64,000 bases of DNA. Source: Archegozetes longisetosus (lineage: Eukaryota; Arthropoda; Arachnida; Sarcoptiformes; Trhypochthoniidae). This document shows positions 37,701 to 50,200 of this stretch, in pieces. The DNA is taken from positions 62,001 to 126,000 of the forward strand of contig JAEMBT020000008.1 of NCBI GenBank assembly GCA_018873245.2, in the 5' to 3' direction. The notes below the pieces were generated by a model. It worked only from the letters and a program-made list of their open reading frames with translations, was not told where the DNA came from and made no database searches. The position numbers and the translations under genes were made by a program. Position 1 is the stretch's first letter, and every line of letters begins with the position of its first letter.

Positions 37701-39720
37701 AATTAAACGATCAAAATGTTGTGTAATTTTCATGCCGCGTAAATAAAGACTTTGAGCTTAAAGTTGAACTCAATCAATCGATTTGCTACTTGTTGTTAAA
37801 CTTGAAGGTCGATGTTCTTATGCGTTCTAATTTCATATAATTGTTAGTCCAATAAACTAAGAAAATGTCGAAACGACACTTCAATTTTTCATTCTATGTG
37901 TTAAACAAAAATAACCAGCTTTACAGATGTGAACATTTTAAAAAACAATTAAAGTATTGATGCAATTATTATCTAAATTTGTTTTGACGCTTCTATTATT
38001 ATACTTTAATTATGTACTCAATTATGGAATCCATATTTGTTTAAGTCCAAATCGATTCAGAATGAAAATATGTTTTTAGCTTATAATGATTTTTATGCTA
38101 ATTTTAAATAAATAAACGGTTCGTCAAATAGGAAGAGACTTGTCAGATTCCGACACTACTTTTAGATCGATCAGATTCTAAATTCTAAGTTTACAGTAAA
38201 TAAATATTCAGATGAATTTCCTCTATTAAAAGTAGTTGACATCAATTAAATTGATTCATATATTTAATAAATGCTAACTAAATTTTTCTCACAAAATGCT
38301 TTCTCTTTTACTAATATTGTGTAACAATTCATATCTATATACAAGATTTCTTATGCTAGATCATTAGCAGATTCATTATATTAATGCAAATCAAACAATA
38401 TTATTCATATATATATATGAAAATCGATTTTGCCTGCTCTACCGCTTTTAGAGCAAATTTTTTATCTTAGCTCTCAAAAAGTCTTTAAATATTTCTTTGA
38501 AAGTGCAGTAATCCTTAAGGAAAATTCATTTACACTCTATCCCCAGATTTATTATCGTAATAGTTGTTATCTAATAATTTATAATATCATTGAAAATTTG
38601 ACTTTAATCTCGTCATGAAAGTCAATGACACTTATCGGCCAGTCTCTAGCTACTCGAATTCACAAATAGAAACAAAGTTTAATTTCAATTGTTCAAAGGT
38701 TTTGAAAAGTTTTGAAAATTATTCCTAAAAGGTAATTCGAGATAGATTGTCTACTTATCGCACTTTTTAACATATGTTTGCTTATGTCATGATTCAAAAG
38801 TTATAAGTGATCTGATAGCTCTCCAGTTCATTAGATAGACTAGGTCAGATTTGAACGCAAGTCTTAAGCGAACAAATTGTGATAACTTTAGCATAAACTT
38901 AGAAATAGCAAACTCTCAAGTCCTTTAACTCATTTATTTTTAGAGATGACTTACTATAGAAACAGTGTTAACTTTGATTCTCAGCAACTGATCGAAAGAA
39001 GTTTTTGCTCTTTGAGTGTATTCATTTTTATCTTATATCTTAATTTATGGTCGCCTTTAAGCACTATAATTATTTTTAGTATTTCTTGACTCGAGTATTC
39101 AATCGGATATGAATTAAAATATAAACGAAATTGGTTTTCAAGCTTAAAACCTGCAACTAAAATGTGATTCTACTACTAAACTGTTTGAAAGAAGTTACTT
39201 TAAGCTCTACTTGATGTAAAAGTGCTTACAACAAATATAATAATTGCTATAGTATTGAAAAGTCAGAATAACTAACAATTGAATAAAACAGACTTATGTA
39301 TGATTTAATAATAGTGAATACAATATATAAACCAATATATAAAGTACAAACCAATATATAAAGTACAAACCTCCGCCGTTCTTATAACAAAGATAAGGAA
39401 ATCTCCAGACATTTCCTAATCCGATGGCATATCTAATTTGTAATATAAATGAGAAGAAACAATTTTTAATTTGAGATAGAATCTATTTTTATCTTATTAT
39501 TGATTTAACTGCAAATAATATGCTAAATAATGGTGATTAAATAAAAAATAACGTACGCCATACACGCCAAAATAAATTCAAATTTATTATTCCATTGTTC
39601 TCTTTCACGATATTTAACACTATTTTCATTAGACTTTATTTTAGACTCCGTTTTATTAATTTTAGAAACTTTTGAATTGTTGGCCGAACTTTCAATATTA
39701 AGATCAATTTGTTGAGCCAT
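26455..39720 (-). CDS. SLC6 sodium/chloride-dependent transporter, GABA-transporter-like
   Basis: Eleven minus-strand exons: 39557-39720, 39371-39432, 34189-34553, 32191-32549, 31043-31187, 30883-30898, 30592-30806, 29288-29390, 27200-27341, 26607-26733, 26455-26544. Splice phases agree throughout and give 595 residues, normal for the family, with twelve membrane segments expected. TM1 reads [20 protein letters not shown]; the Gly in place of the monoamine-transporter Asp puts it in the GABA/betaine/taurine/glycine group. TM6 has [13 protein letters not shown] followed by [26 protein letters not shown] and [14 protein letters not shown] are GABA-transporter-like. Extracellular loop 2 has a cysteine pair and an NQT glycosylation site. 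It would import a small neurotransmitter or osmolyte with Na+ and Cl-. TM8 reads LGLGSQF where relatives have Asp before Ser. The start is the first ATG of the frame; an upstream GTG at 39729 was ignored. Confidence 0.9.
26895..27000. repeat. 106-bp hairpin in an SLC6 intron
   Basis: The arms 26895-26934 and 26961-27000 are 40 bp with a single mismatch, separated by 26 nt. The stem includes CCAAAAGGGCTTAAGTG. It could be a tiny foldback element or an miRNA-like precursor. Confidence 0.85.
28290..29160. other. compositionally distinct segment inside an SLC6 intron
   Basis: This stretch is visibly richer in C and G than the rest of the intron and reads like decayed coding sequence. A 67-codon plus-strand frame (28291-28494) is followed by interrupted frames. 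I do not recognise the family, and a degraded transposon or retrocopy is possible. Confidence 0.35.
31308..31436. repeat. inverted repeat in an SLC6 intron
   Basis: Arms of about 50 bp (31308-31361 and 31386-31436) are inverted copies, with AACTTGAGTCGAGATC near the loop and TGAGCCATATTCT at the outer ends. Confidence 0.75.
31630..31648. repeat. (TA)n microsatellite
   Basis: A run of about 9-10 AT dinucleotides in an SLC6 intron. Confidence 0.8.
33186..33449. mobile_element. 264-bp hAT-type MITE in an SLC6 intron
   Basis: The ends TAGCGTTGCCAACT and AGTTGGCAACGCTA are perfect 14-bp inverted repeats. The perfect 8-bp duplication GCAATCAC flanks them (33178-33185 and 33450-33457). The subterminal region also repeats TCGCTGAC and GTCAGCGA. 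There is no coding capacity. Confidence 0.92.
34679..34711. repeat. (TC)n microsatellite
   Basis: An uninterrupted dinucleotide run of about 33 bases in the largest SLC6 intron. Confidence 0.95.
35608..35764. repeat. 157-bp foldback MITE in an SLC6 intron
   Basis: The ends ACATATGTAGCC and GGCTACATATGT are inverted. The arms continue for about 70 bp (AAGAAGTGCCTTA, AATAGGCCTTT, ACTTTCTATAT) to a loop of about 8 nt. Confidence 0.85.
36007..36715. mobile_element. 709-bp inverted-repeat element in an SLC6 intron
   Basis: Both ends begin CACTTCGAA and share about 50 bp inverted, including ATAAAGTTTCGAAAACCCTG. The interior is AT-rich without a frame. No clear target duplication was seen. Confidence 0.7.
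39331..39369. repeat. 19-bp tandem duplication abutting a splice donor
   Basis: Two copies of a 19-bp unit containing AATATATAAAGTACAAA lie immediately inside the intron after SLC6 exon 2. The donor sequence GTTTGTAC is therefore present twice in a row, with a further partial copy beyond. Confidence 0.8.
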
Positions 39721-40616
39721 GTCTACCACTTATTATATTGATAGCAAAGAGATGTGTTAGCTTTCACTTTAATCATAGTGACATCAAGTACAGTACCACA
39801 TGTCATGTGGCAAATTTGTCCTTCAGCGCCATGTAATACAATTACCAATTTATATAAAACGATATGCTTTTAAATAAACTTTTTCATCATATCTTTCATA
39901 TAATCGACTGCATTGGTTTCTAGTTTGACTCAATTGTAATGCATAGTTCCCACGATTTCAGTACAATTTAGAACATAAAAACCGGAATCAATGTGTCCAA
40001 TAACCGATCGTGAGCGCATTGACAGCAGAGGCAGAGCTAGCTATTTACATGATAGACAGCCAATATAAATGCTTTGAACGATGCAAGACAATCGAAAATT
40101 CGACAGTAAACTATAGAACCATTAAGTAGAGACAACTGTTCAGGTATTCACTATTTTCAAGCTGTACAGATTTGTTCAACTATTGTCTGAATAGCAATTT
40201 ACACTTTTTCCACAACACTGCTAGTGATCTCACTAAAAATAAGTTAAGTTCTAAATCGTTATAATTGCTCTGAAGTTATAAATCATAATTGAAAAATAGG
40301 ACACTTTCAAGTTATTCTCATTTGACTGTATATTTCTTAGCGTAAGTAAGAACTAATAGCCAATTACTGCATCGTAAACAAATTTTCGATAAGACATAAA
40401 ATACACTAAGTTGCAGTACTTTCAATAAATGTAAACGTTTTGAATATTTCTATATATTAATACAAATAATATTGTGCTCCTGTTAAGATTTTACTTGAAT
40501 AATTTGATTCCATAACGCGTTTAACGACTATTAGACCCACAATTAACTGAACAGATAGCAAATAAAAACATAGAAATTGCAAATTTCATTCAATACAGAA
40601 CTGGTGTTAACTATGG
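39721..40616. other. upstream region of the SLC6 gene
   Basis: On the minus strand a TATATAAA occurs near 39849-39856, about 130 bp before the start codon, and is a possible core promoter. Nothing else was recognised. Confidence 0.35.
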
Positions 40617-42330
40617 CAGTGGCTCCCAAACTTTTTTCTTGGCGACCACCAGAGATCTTGAAAAGGATTTTGGTCATTCCTTTTCTTCAAAAATCAATAT
40701 TTTTATCAAAGTTTCTCTGTTAAATAATTTGAAGCTGGGGTCAAAACTAATCAGATTTTCAATAAAATCGTTTGAGAATTTCAAACACTTAAAAATATTT
40801 TAAACAAATCATTGTAAAGTTATTAAATGATTATGAAAATTTGACCTATTTTATAAGTACTGGTCATTATCAGTTTTAGAAAACATCATTTTATGCGTCT
40901 TGTTTAACTAACTTATAAATTTATTTGCAAGTGGGCGGAGCTTCGTCATAAAAGAGGGAGGAGTCAAATCGATAGTACTCAATCAGACAAATGGATTGGC
41001 GTATGAATCCTCGAGCTATGCCCAATGGTACACAAGTGATAGTCATTTATATTTTGAGTATTATTAATTCGACTGCCCCTTCATTATTACAAAACTCCGC
41101 CCAATTGCAAATAAAGAATAAGAGGAATTAAGACATTACGAGTGAGCGGAGCCAACTGAATGTTCTAATCTATAACCTTTGTCCTCTCGCATATGCCCCT
41201 AGAATATTTTAGTAAATTCCTAGTAGTTTAGGAGAAATCAATTTTTATAATGGGCTCTATGGATAATTTAATTACTTCAAAAATTCATTTGAACACCACC
41301 TGATATTAATCTTGATATTTGGCCAATAAATCGACAAAAATCAGGGAATAATTTCAGTAAAGAATTAAAGTATTTGGAGACCTAAAAGGCAGTCAAAATC
41401 GAATACTAATTTTTTGGTATCAAGTATATGTATATATGGCAAAAATAGGGTTAAGATCCTACTAATCAGATCTTATTGACTTTTTCTATGAAAAATTGAA
41501 TCGAAAATGAAATTGAACTAAAATAGAAAAATTGTAAATCCCTCATAAAAAAGATCAATAAGACCTGATTAGTGGGATCTTAAGCCTATTTTTTGCCATA
41601 CATACATATACTTGAAACCAAAAAATTAGTATTCGATTTTGACTGCCCTTTGGGTCTCCAAATACTCTAATTCTTTACTGAAATTATTCCCTGGTTTTTG
41701 TCGACTTATTGACCAAATATTAAATTCGAGGGCGGAGTTGAAATGAATTTTTGAAATAATTAAACTGTCCATAGAGCCCATTATAAAAAATGCATTTCTC
41801 CTAAACTAGTAGGAATTTACTAAAATATTCTAAAAGTATATGCGAGGTCAAAGGTCATAGATTGAAACATTCAATTGGCTCCGCCCACTCGTAATGTGTT
41901 AATGCCTCATGTTCTTTATGTTTAAACATAAAAAGAGAATATCTTTTGAACCAGTGGGAGTAGCTAAATAATTTTTGCATCGATCGATTTGATTCCTCCT
42001 TCAATTTTTATAGTGACCCCGCCCTTTAGTAATACTACCAAAAAGGGCTGTAAACGAACGAAGCCTCGAACATGAAACGTGTCTCCAATTAAAACATTCC
42101 GCCTTTAAAATTGTACTTAAAATGAAAACAGTCTACTTTTTACTACTATCTTTGCATACCGACAAAAATTTACTAAATTTAAGAAAATGACAGCGTCAAA
42201 CACAAGTGATTTTAAAATGACATTCAAGTGAAGTCTATTTTTTACTATTTATTTTTAGATCACTAATAGTTGTATTTGAAAAGGATTTTGCGGACCACTT
42301 TGCAAACTATTTTTGGGATCACAAACAAAC
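40617..42330. mobile_element. 1.7-kb hAT-like element forming an imperfect long palindrome
   Basis: The left end CAGTGGCTCCCAAAC with a following CGACCACC is a classic hAT/MITE end. The right end (GGACCACTTTGC, then TTTTTGGGATCAC) is a degenerate inverted match. The interior is palindromic: 41124-41512 and about 41525-41910 are inverted arms (CCAACTGAATGTT, TCCTAAACTA and GACTGCC landmarks), and segments near 40933 and 42020 (GGGCGGAG / CCCGCCC) also pair. No 8-bp target duplication or transposase frame was found. Confidence 0.7.
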
Positions 42331-42602
42331 ACCAAAAATATTGTGCTTTCATGTAATCGCACAAACTGTGATTAAACTGATTTAAATGACACAAAAACCA
42401 CAAATGTATTTACTATATGAAACAAAGTTCAATATTAAAACTGTTACATCTCTAATATTTTCACTTGTATTAGACGCGTTTGTATTTGGCGCTCATTCCT
42501 AGAGTAATGTTTCTATGACTACATGACTTGTTGTAAACAAACATTTATGACTGCAGCGCATCGTAACACGAGAAATGGATTAAACTAATTAATGTTTATT
42601 AA

Positions 42603-42966
42603 ATGGATGAGGACGACAGACTCAGGCAACAGTTGCAATTGAGGGACTCTCAGTCGGACCAATTGTTGGTATAACAACTATTTACTTATTTGCATTAAGC
42701 GACTAAACATTTTTGTAATTTCAATTCAATAATTAACTGTTTAATTACTACTGATTAAAGATTCGACGCGACAGTTCTACACAAAACTATTACAACGTTT
42801 AAAACAACAGCAAAACGATAATATATTTGAGAAAGAAGCGAACAACACTTGTTCAAACGATTTGCCGATCCAGCTCAAATCAAAACCAAATTCATTTCTA
42901 CTATTCTTGTTTACACTCGTTATTTGTATAATATTTGCGTATCTCGTCAAACATTACAACCGGTAA
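42603..42966 (+). CDS. small tail-anchored membrane protein, unknown family
   Basis: Two exons, 42603-42668 and 42775-42966, join in phase 0 across a 106-bp GT-AG intron to give 85 residues. The N-terminal part (MDEDDRLRQQLQLRDS, then KLLQRLKQQQ) is polar and probably helical or coiled coil. A short linker with two cysteine-separated polar stretches follows. Near the C-terminus FLLFLFTLVICIIFAYLV is a single hydrophobic segment followed by KHYNR and the stop, the layout of a tail-anchored ER or vesicle protein. I do not recognise the family. The join relies on an acceptor with a weak pyrimidine tract (CGACAG), so exon 2 is firmer than the linkage. The first exon lies about 270 bp from the end of the hAT-like palindrome. 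Confidence 0.6.
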
Positions 42967-43408
42967 TACTGCGTAAAACACATGAAAATCTTAAATCATT
43001 ACTAATGATGACACTTTTGGCTAATATTATTCTATTTTCAATTGTATAAAAAGTTATAATGAGTTAACGTATATTTTATAAACAAAACAAATCACAAACG
43101 ACCCTTAGTGTAGTCTTTATTTTCTAAACTAACTTTTAATGTAATCATTTGGACTTTAGATGCGCTTGTCATATAAGAATATATTTTACTATTGAATCGA
43201 AAGCCTTTAATTAGTGCATTAGTTTATTGTTTTGGTTAATTGGGTGTCACACATAAAGAGATTATCAAATTTAGAGCCAAAAACAAGTAATTGAAATAAT
43301 AAATGTTGTTGTGATGCAATTAATTTCCGTTTGCCCCTAAATATCCGATTTGTTAAAACTGTTTTCGATAAATCAGTTTAAAGATGATTCATTTGGATTG
43401 ATTTAACG

Positions 43409-43810
43409 TTAAGCAGCAGACTTAGTGCAAAGACAAAAATGTGTTTTACTGTTCAAATTATAACTACATTTTCCTGAAGTCTCATCTTGACCATAACCAA
43501 GATTTTTGGCTTCAGTACTAGAACTACAGGCTTTGCCACATTCGGTGTCGTCGCAGTCGTAAATACAAATTTGACGATTGTTTCTTATGACACATTCCTT
43601 GAATGTGAACACACGTCCGGGCCCTGGAGGTTGATTTAAACATTTACTCCTAAACGAAGCACTGCATTGACCAAAACATTCTTCAAAATATAGTTAATGT
43701 TAGTTTAAAGTTGAAGCCTCTCTCAATCATAGCTTAGATTTACCTTCAATTAGAAATATAGTTATGACCAGTATTACAAAACACAAACTATTACCAGTTT
43801 TATATGTCAT
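43409..43810 (-). CDS. secreted cysteine-rich protein, unknown family
   Basis: Two exons on the minus strand, 43744-43810 and 43409-43680, are separated by a 63-bp intron (GTAAAT...AG, phase 1 on both sides). The product has about 112 residues. Residues about 9-22 (LCFVILVITIFLIE) are a signal peptide or signal anchor. The remainder has about eleven cysteines, including YDCDDTECGKAC and HFCLCTKSAA at the end. An uneven cysteine number suggests one free cysteine or intermolecular pairing. The spacing matches no family I can name with confidence, so no function is proposed. Two in-frame exons, a short intron and a clean signal region support a real gene. It faces the tail-anchored protein gene tail to tail. 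Confidence 0.7.
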
Positions 43811-46714
43811 TGTTTTATTCAAAATGATTTGACTGAAAGCTTTTGCTCTAGTTCATTATTTCAGAGTTTTATTTCAACTCAATATTTATTGAAATGCATT
43901 TAAGTGTAAATCTGAACTAAACAAATATTGAACAATCGATCAAATGCTCTCAAAATGAACTGCTGCTCAAGTGCTCGATTCAACTCGAACAGTTTTATTA
44001 TAATTTCTCATTAAATTCGATCAAATAGTTTGATTAAGTGCTTGAATGGTGTGTCAAAATTTGTGTAAACGTTAAGCCAATGCTGAATAAATATAGATTT
44101 TATGATTGACAGTAAAATATAATTTTATGACAGGATTTTCCTAAATTTCATTAATTATTAAAAACTAAATGTTACAACCGTTCAAATTGTGGGTTTAGTT
44201 TAATTAACCATTAATCTTAATCATACAAAATATAATCAATTCAACTCATTTTGACAGTTGTTTGTGGACTCTTTCAAATTGAATATAAGTAACAATTGTG
44301 CATAGTATTCGAAAGGTCTACAAAAAATTGAGCTTATTTGCAACAAATATTTGGTTGAATAACACTTAAAACACACGATTAATATTATATGCTGTTTTTT
44401 CGAATTCTTTCAATAAACTCTAAATTACTTTTACGATTTTTTCTGCTTTATTCTATCCGAATGGTTGGGAAACATGTTCACTGAATCATGCAAAGATATG
44501 GGCATCGGTTTAGTTCAGGCCAGCTCAAGCTCACAGCCGCTGAGCCGTAGCTCGTACTGACAATTTTGACTGAAAATTTTACTTTTCAGAAAATAATATA
44601 TCTAAACAGTTATCTATTAAAACAATATTTGTTTAATAGTAATTGTTCATTTTATCAATATCTATTAAACACGAACTGAGATCAGCTCAGCTCAGGCAAA
44701 TAGAGATGATGCTCATCTCAAGTTATACTAACAAATCATAATAAAGTAATAATTATTTAACACAGAATCCGACTTATTTTAAGTGCAAAAGTTTTAGAAT
44801 AGTATTAAGGTATATTATAATGCGATTGAACGCGAACTGTAGTCTGTTATCGATAGCTAACTTCCTTTGGAATTTCATTCAAACTAATCTTTGGTTTGTA
44901 TTTTATCCATTACAAAAAAATAATGATACATTTGAATGACAAAATAAACATTAACTGATACTTGAAAAGATGATTTCAATGTTAACTAATGCGTTGTCTA
45001 ATAGAATTGTGCACAGTCTTCGGTATAACTTCATAAATGAAATAGCATTCTGACACAGCTTTGCCAAATTGATTACATAAAAAACACAACCGCTACACTG
45101 AGTCTATTTCCATAACATATTCAATGAATGTACTAATAACTGTTATAAAAATTATTAATAATATTCGAATTATCTTAAAACCACCCAGTTTATTGCAAGT
45201 GCAAGTTTTCTAACGCATTTTTATTGAAGCGAGACTGAATGAGCTTCTCTGTTTTCTAAGCAATAACTGACCATAGCTCGAGTTGAATCATATTTAAACT
45301 TAAGAAATATAAAGCAATTAAAGTATATACTTTTCACTTAAAAAGCCTTTAATTTCGAAAGATAGCTTGCATTGATTTACTAGTTATTTTGTTTTGTCAG
45401 TCATTTGTATATTTGTGCGACAACTTCTTTACTTTAAAGGTTTTAATTGATCTATAAATGGTTTGAAATAAGCCGTTAACTTTATTAATGTAAATGTAAT
45501 TGAGTTTGTTTAGAGAAAACTGGTCTAACTTTATCTCATTCATAAGTTTACTTATTATTGTAAGTTTGTTAATATTAATTTAAGTTAAGTTCAGACTATT
45601 TCATTGCTTAACAATTGTTTAATTACTTAAAACAATAAATGAGCACAAGTGAAATCACTTTCAATTTGACGTTCATTGAAGTGATTATCAAATGTAAAAG
45701 TATTTGTTTGGAGTAATTTTCCGTTTGTGATAGGCTTTTAATGAAGTACTTCAATTAAGGAAAACTACTATTCACTTTTGATTGATATGTCATCAAAACT
45801 ATAAACTAGCGCTGTCAACGTGTACAAATTAGGAAAACATACTTTTAAAGCTGAGATTATATGGATTTTAACCGCATTTATCATTATGTAATCAGAATAA
45901 ATAAATGTCAACTTTACGTCCTTACAAACAATTGGTTTCTGGAAATTTCAATCATTTTTCATCATAGATAGTAGAGAAAAACAACTTAGTAAATTTGATT
46001 TTAAATTGACCACTTAGGTTTAATTGTAAGACAAACACCTCTTGTTATAATTTGGACTCTAAATTAATTTAAATGACTTGTAGATAAATATTTTTCTTTT
46101 AACAACACATTAATATTACGAGCACAGTGTAGATGAGTGCCGTAATTTGATATTTGATTGGTCCTAAACATACCACCTGTGATCCCACACAGCTATAGCT
46201 GTGTTGTGTGAACGGGCAAACAAATATGTTGCAAGCTGGCTTTTTTCATCAATATATTACATGAGCTGTGCGTTTCCCAAATCTTTATCTTAAGTATAAA
46301 ATCTGTTTGATTAGACTTACATAAGTCAATAGACTCATAAGTGATCCGTTAGTTTAACAGTCATTGACAGCTCAGTCATAACCAATAAAAGTACTTATTG
46401 AACTAACAAAAATACAAACGTACAATAAGTTTGTCTTTAAATAAAAAACAAAGCTTTCATTTAATTAATTATCTAGTTCTGCATTGTTGTTGGTATAGAA
46501 CCAACTGATTTTTCGCATATATTAACATTATATTAATGCAAACTGTTAGGATTTGAATTGATAGCTTTCAATTATTATTACATTATTACAATGATTAATG
46601 ATCACTATACACTATTCAGACTCTCAGATAAAAAGTTTCAATAATTGTTTAACATCTTTATGCCAAGTCTTGCATTCAATCAAATCCTATTTGACTGATA
46701 TTTTAATTACTTAA
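43811..46714. other. gene-free, AT-rich, with a possible hAT relic
   Basis: A block at about 44495-44720 has GGGCATCGG and AGCTCAAGCTCA on the left and CAGCTCAGCTCAGG and GATGCTCATCTC on the right. These resemble hAT subterminal repeats in inverted order, but no target duplication was found. The rest holds nothing recognised. Confidence 0.4.
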
Positions 46715-46722
46715 TTTGCAAC

Positions 46723-47240
46723 TAGTGTTGTATAGCTTAGAGATTTTTAGTTTGTCTTGTCTTAGTCTTAGTCTTATAGTCAAAAATTTCATTTCTCTTA
46801 TCTTAGTCTTAGTCTTACTACTTGTGATAGTTATCTCTTTATAGCATATATTATAACATTTTGAAATTTTTGATTATCTAATATGTTCCATAAAATGATG
46901 AATAGACTAACAAAACAAAACTAAGCGCAAAGACATTCACTATTAAAATGTATTGCAATAGGAGTGCAATTGTTTATCTAGTGATTTACAAATGGTTTTA
47001 TAATTGAAAACTTCAAAAAATGAATCATTTCTAATGGATTAAATGACCATATTTGTATCTAAACTTCTCACTTTGTCTTAGTCTTAATTTTATAGAAGGA
47101 AATTTCATTTGTCTTAGTCTTAGTCTTAATTTGATAATCCAAAAATCATTTGTCTAACTTAGTCTTAGTCTTAAGCCAAACGATTTTAATATATCTTATT
47201 TTGCTTAGTCTTATTCTTAGTCTTAAGTTATACATCACTA
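46723..47240. mobile_element. 518-bp hAT-type MITE with CTTAGT repeats
   Basis: The perfect 8-bp duplication TTTGCAAC flanks the element (46715-46722 and 47241-47248). The ends TAGTGTTGTATA and TATACATCACTA are inverted with one mismatch. Many copies of CTTAGT (TCTTAGTCTTAGTCTTA tracts) occur near both ends and, unusually, all face the same way. There is no credible coding frame. Confidence 0.92.
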
Positions 47241-47248
47241 TTTGCAAC

Positions 47249-50200
47249 ATATTTGTTCCCTCGATAGTCCATACATTCAGATTAAAATTCAGTATCAAAG
47301 ATCAAACTCAAAAATGGTTTCGCGCGTTTTGTTCTGTTGTTGATAAAAAACATATTTACTTTTAAATTACAATTTGTTCCATATCTTCTGTCTATTGTTA
47401 TAAATTGTTTTGAATTAGTTTACTGCATCTAAAAAAATACAGCAATTCATTTATTGATTGTTTAGGTTGTTCGCGATCAAATGCAACACTAGCATAAAAC
47501 AAGTGTAAATTTAACATATCAACATATCCGAAGTTAATAACGAATTTGAAATCTAAGAGGTGTGACAGCTGTTTCCATTGAATCAAAGTTGAATCAATAA
47601 AGTGTCATAGAATGAACTCACACTTTAGAGTGTCTTTTATGAATTAGATTCATGTGTACAATATTTAGTTTGAGTAATTGGATTTGATCAATTTGAAGCC
47701 ACAGATAAATAGTATGAAAGCAAATCACTATATCATTAGTCAATAAGTTCATTTTGATTTGACGTTCAAGTATAAGTAGAGCACATTTGCTGCTCATCTC
47801 ATCTAGAACAATTAACTTTTGCTCAAGTACTGAAGTAGTTTTGAGGAACTTACCGATACGAACAAATCTATAATAGTTATGAATGAGTTGACACTTTCCT
47901 TTAACCGTCTCTATTGAAGCGTTATTTTCAATGCGAAGCTTTTGTCATTAGAGAGAATATTCCTTTTTTCAGTAAAATTCGATCAATCATTTTTTCACAT
48001 ATTCTATCTTTTAAATATTTATTTCAGATAATCAAAATGCAAACATTTTTACATTGAAATGTTCAATTTTGATTATGTTTACTAATCCCCCTCAATATGC
48101 ATTGATATGTATGCAATAATGTATCATTTTGTAACTGTCTATCCAAAATCGAATGTGTGTGTGTGTGTGTGAGCTTATTTTAGTTGCTGAAAACTGGTCA
48201 CTTCGCTAAATGAGATTTAACTTTTCACTGATCTTGCTGTGATGCCGTTCCAAATCGAATAAATACAAGTATGAAACTAACAAAAATGTAATATGGTTTG
48301 AACAATCTACTAATAAAGTTGCTAAAGTTAGCCTTTATTTTCAAGAAACCTATCCATCGGTTAAGGCAAAAATATTTATTTAACCTATAAGAATTAATAC
48401 CTTATTAACGAGAAATTCACATGAAAATAAATAAATAAGAAAATAATAGTTTGCACGACCTTCGGATCAAAGCTGAAAATAGAAAACAAACGACTCTCGT
48501 TTTTATGTCAACACAAGTCTCAGTTCAATTATATCCAGATTAAGAGCATTTAGAATATGTCGATTCATACTAAATATATTGATTTTTGTCATTTTTAAAG
48601 CTAGAAAGATGCTTCAATTGAAGAACTGAGAGCAACACTTAATACTACAGGCATTAATGGCTGTATTTTTAAACTTGTTACAACTTCAATCGTGTATTTG
48701 TCTACAAACCTAAAACAGTGTTTAAGTGTGAACATTCAGTTTAATCAACAATTTTAGCTCATTTGGTAGAACTGAGAAGATCACAACATGATTTAAATTG
48801 AACTAATTCAAATTTGACTCATAGTATAATTTTGCATTGAAGAGGAGTTATTGTATAGTTTGAAACAATAAGGACTCGGAAGTGAATCCAAAGCGACAAA
48901 ACGTAATATGAATGCAATGCGACTAAAATGCTAAAAATCGATTCTTATAGTAAACCAGTCACACAGTACTAGTGAAATGCGGTTCGTACCGGAATGAGCT
49001 GCTCCTCAGCTGCTTCTCATCTCTTCTAATAGCTTTGACATGAGAGACATGAGAGTTTTATTGCGCTACAACTGCCTCTACTATTAGCTATTAATGCGTT
49101 ATGAAAATGTTTCAAATAATTACTTGTAACAGCCTAATATGATTCAGTATTAGTGTTTTTGATTTTTAAACCACAAATATTCTGTTTTTAGTTCATAAAC
49201 ACTATATCTTAATGGACCACACAATGAATTGGATATAGATTCCACTATTATCTACAGATAACTAATCAAAACTGTTGAGCTTCGAGCCAAATGCTTTCAA
49301 AGTGAACACGGTATCAGTTTAAACAACTCGTATTTGTTCATGTTTTACAGTTGTAATAAATGACTATTGACTTAGGCATACACTAAATAGTTAGTGCTTA
49401 AATCACTGTTTAACCAGTTAATGCTTTCTAATCACAATCGACTTCAATTAAGAGAATAATTCATTTTTTAATTAATATGTATTTTAGAATTGTACTGTTT
49501 GTGAAAAAGCAAATCTACTTATCCTGTGAGACAGATTTAAAAGCTTAGTTCTTTGCACATTTGTAAATATTTGGCTAATTAGCTAGATTTCAATTTGAAT
49601 TTTGATCCCTACTCACCGATATAATGAAAGACCAATCGACCGAATAACTCACAACAAATATTACTGCAAAACAACATTTCTTAATGTATTTGTTATTTTG
49701 AACAGAAATAGTTTCTATATGTTAGAATTGATTGTTAAATCAACTGCTAATAGTCTTATGGACTGCAATCATAAAGCAAATGAACAGATAAAAACAATGA
49801 TTAGACTGTGGGAAAACCAATATTTATTCAATGCTTTCCATTTCTGACCGTATCAGGGATTTCCCAAACAAGTGATTGACCAATAGGTGACATACTATCT
49901 GCCAGTATAATCACTTGGCAATAGGAAATACTGCTTTATGTCGAGTCAATGCTAACATACGATAAGTACAATCAATTAATTCAAACATTTCAGGCAATAG
50001 TGCAGCGATTGTAAGCTATCTTAAGTCTGTCGATTGTAAATACACAGTTCACCCTAAGATTTTGGGTAAACCCAAAATTGAATCAGCTTTAATCAGCTTT
50101 AATAACTCTAATCGGTCAGCTTTAGGAGTAAATCTAATTTTAAACTATTATTATTATTATTACTCGATTACAACATTGTATTGATTAATATAATTAGAGG

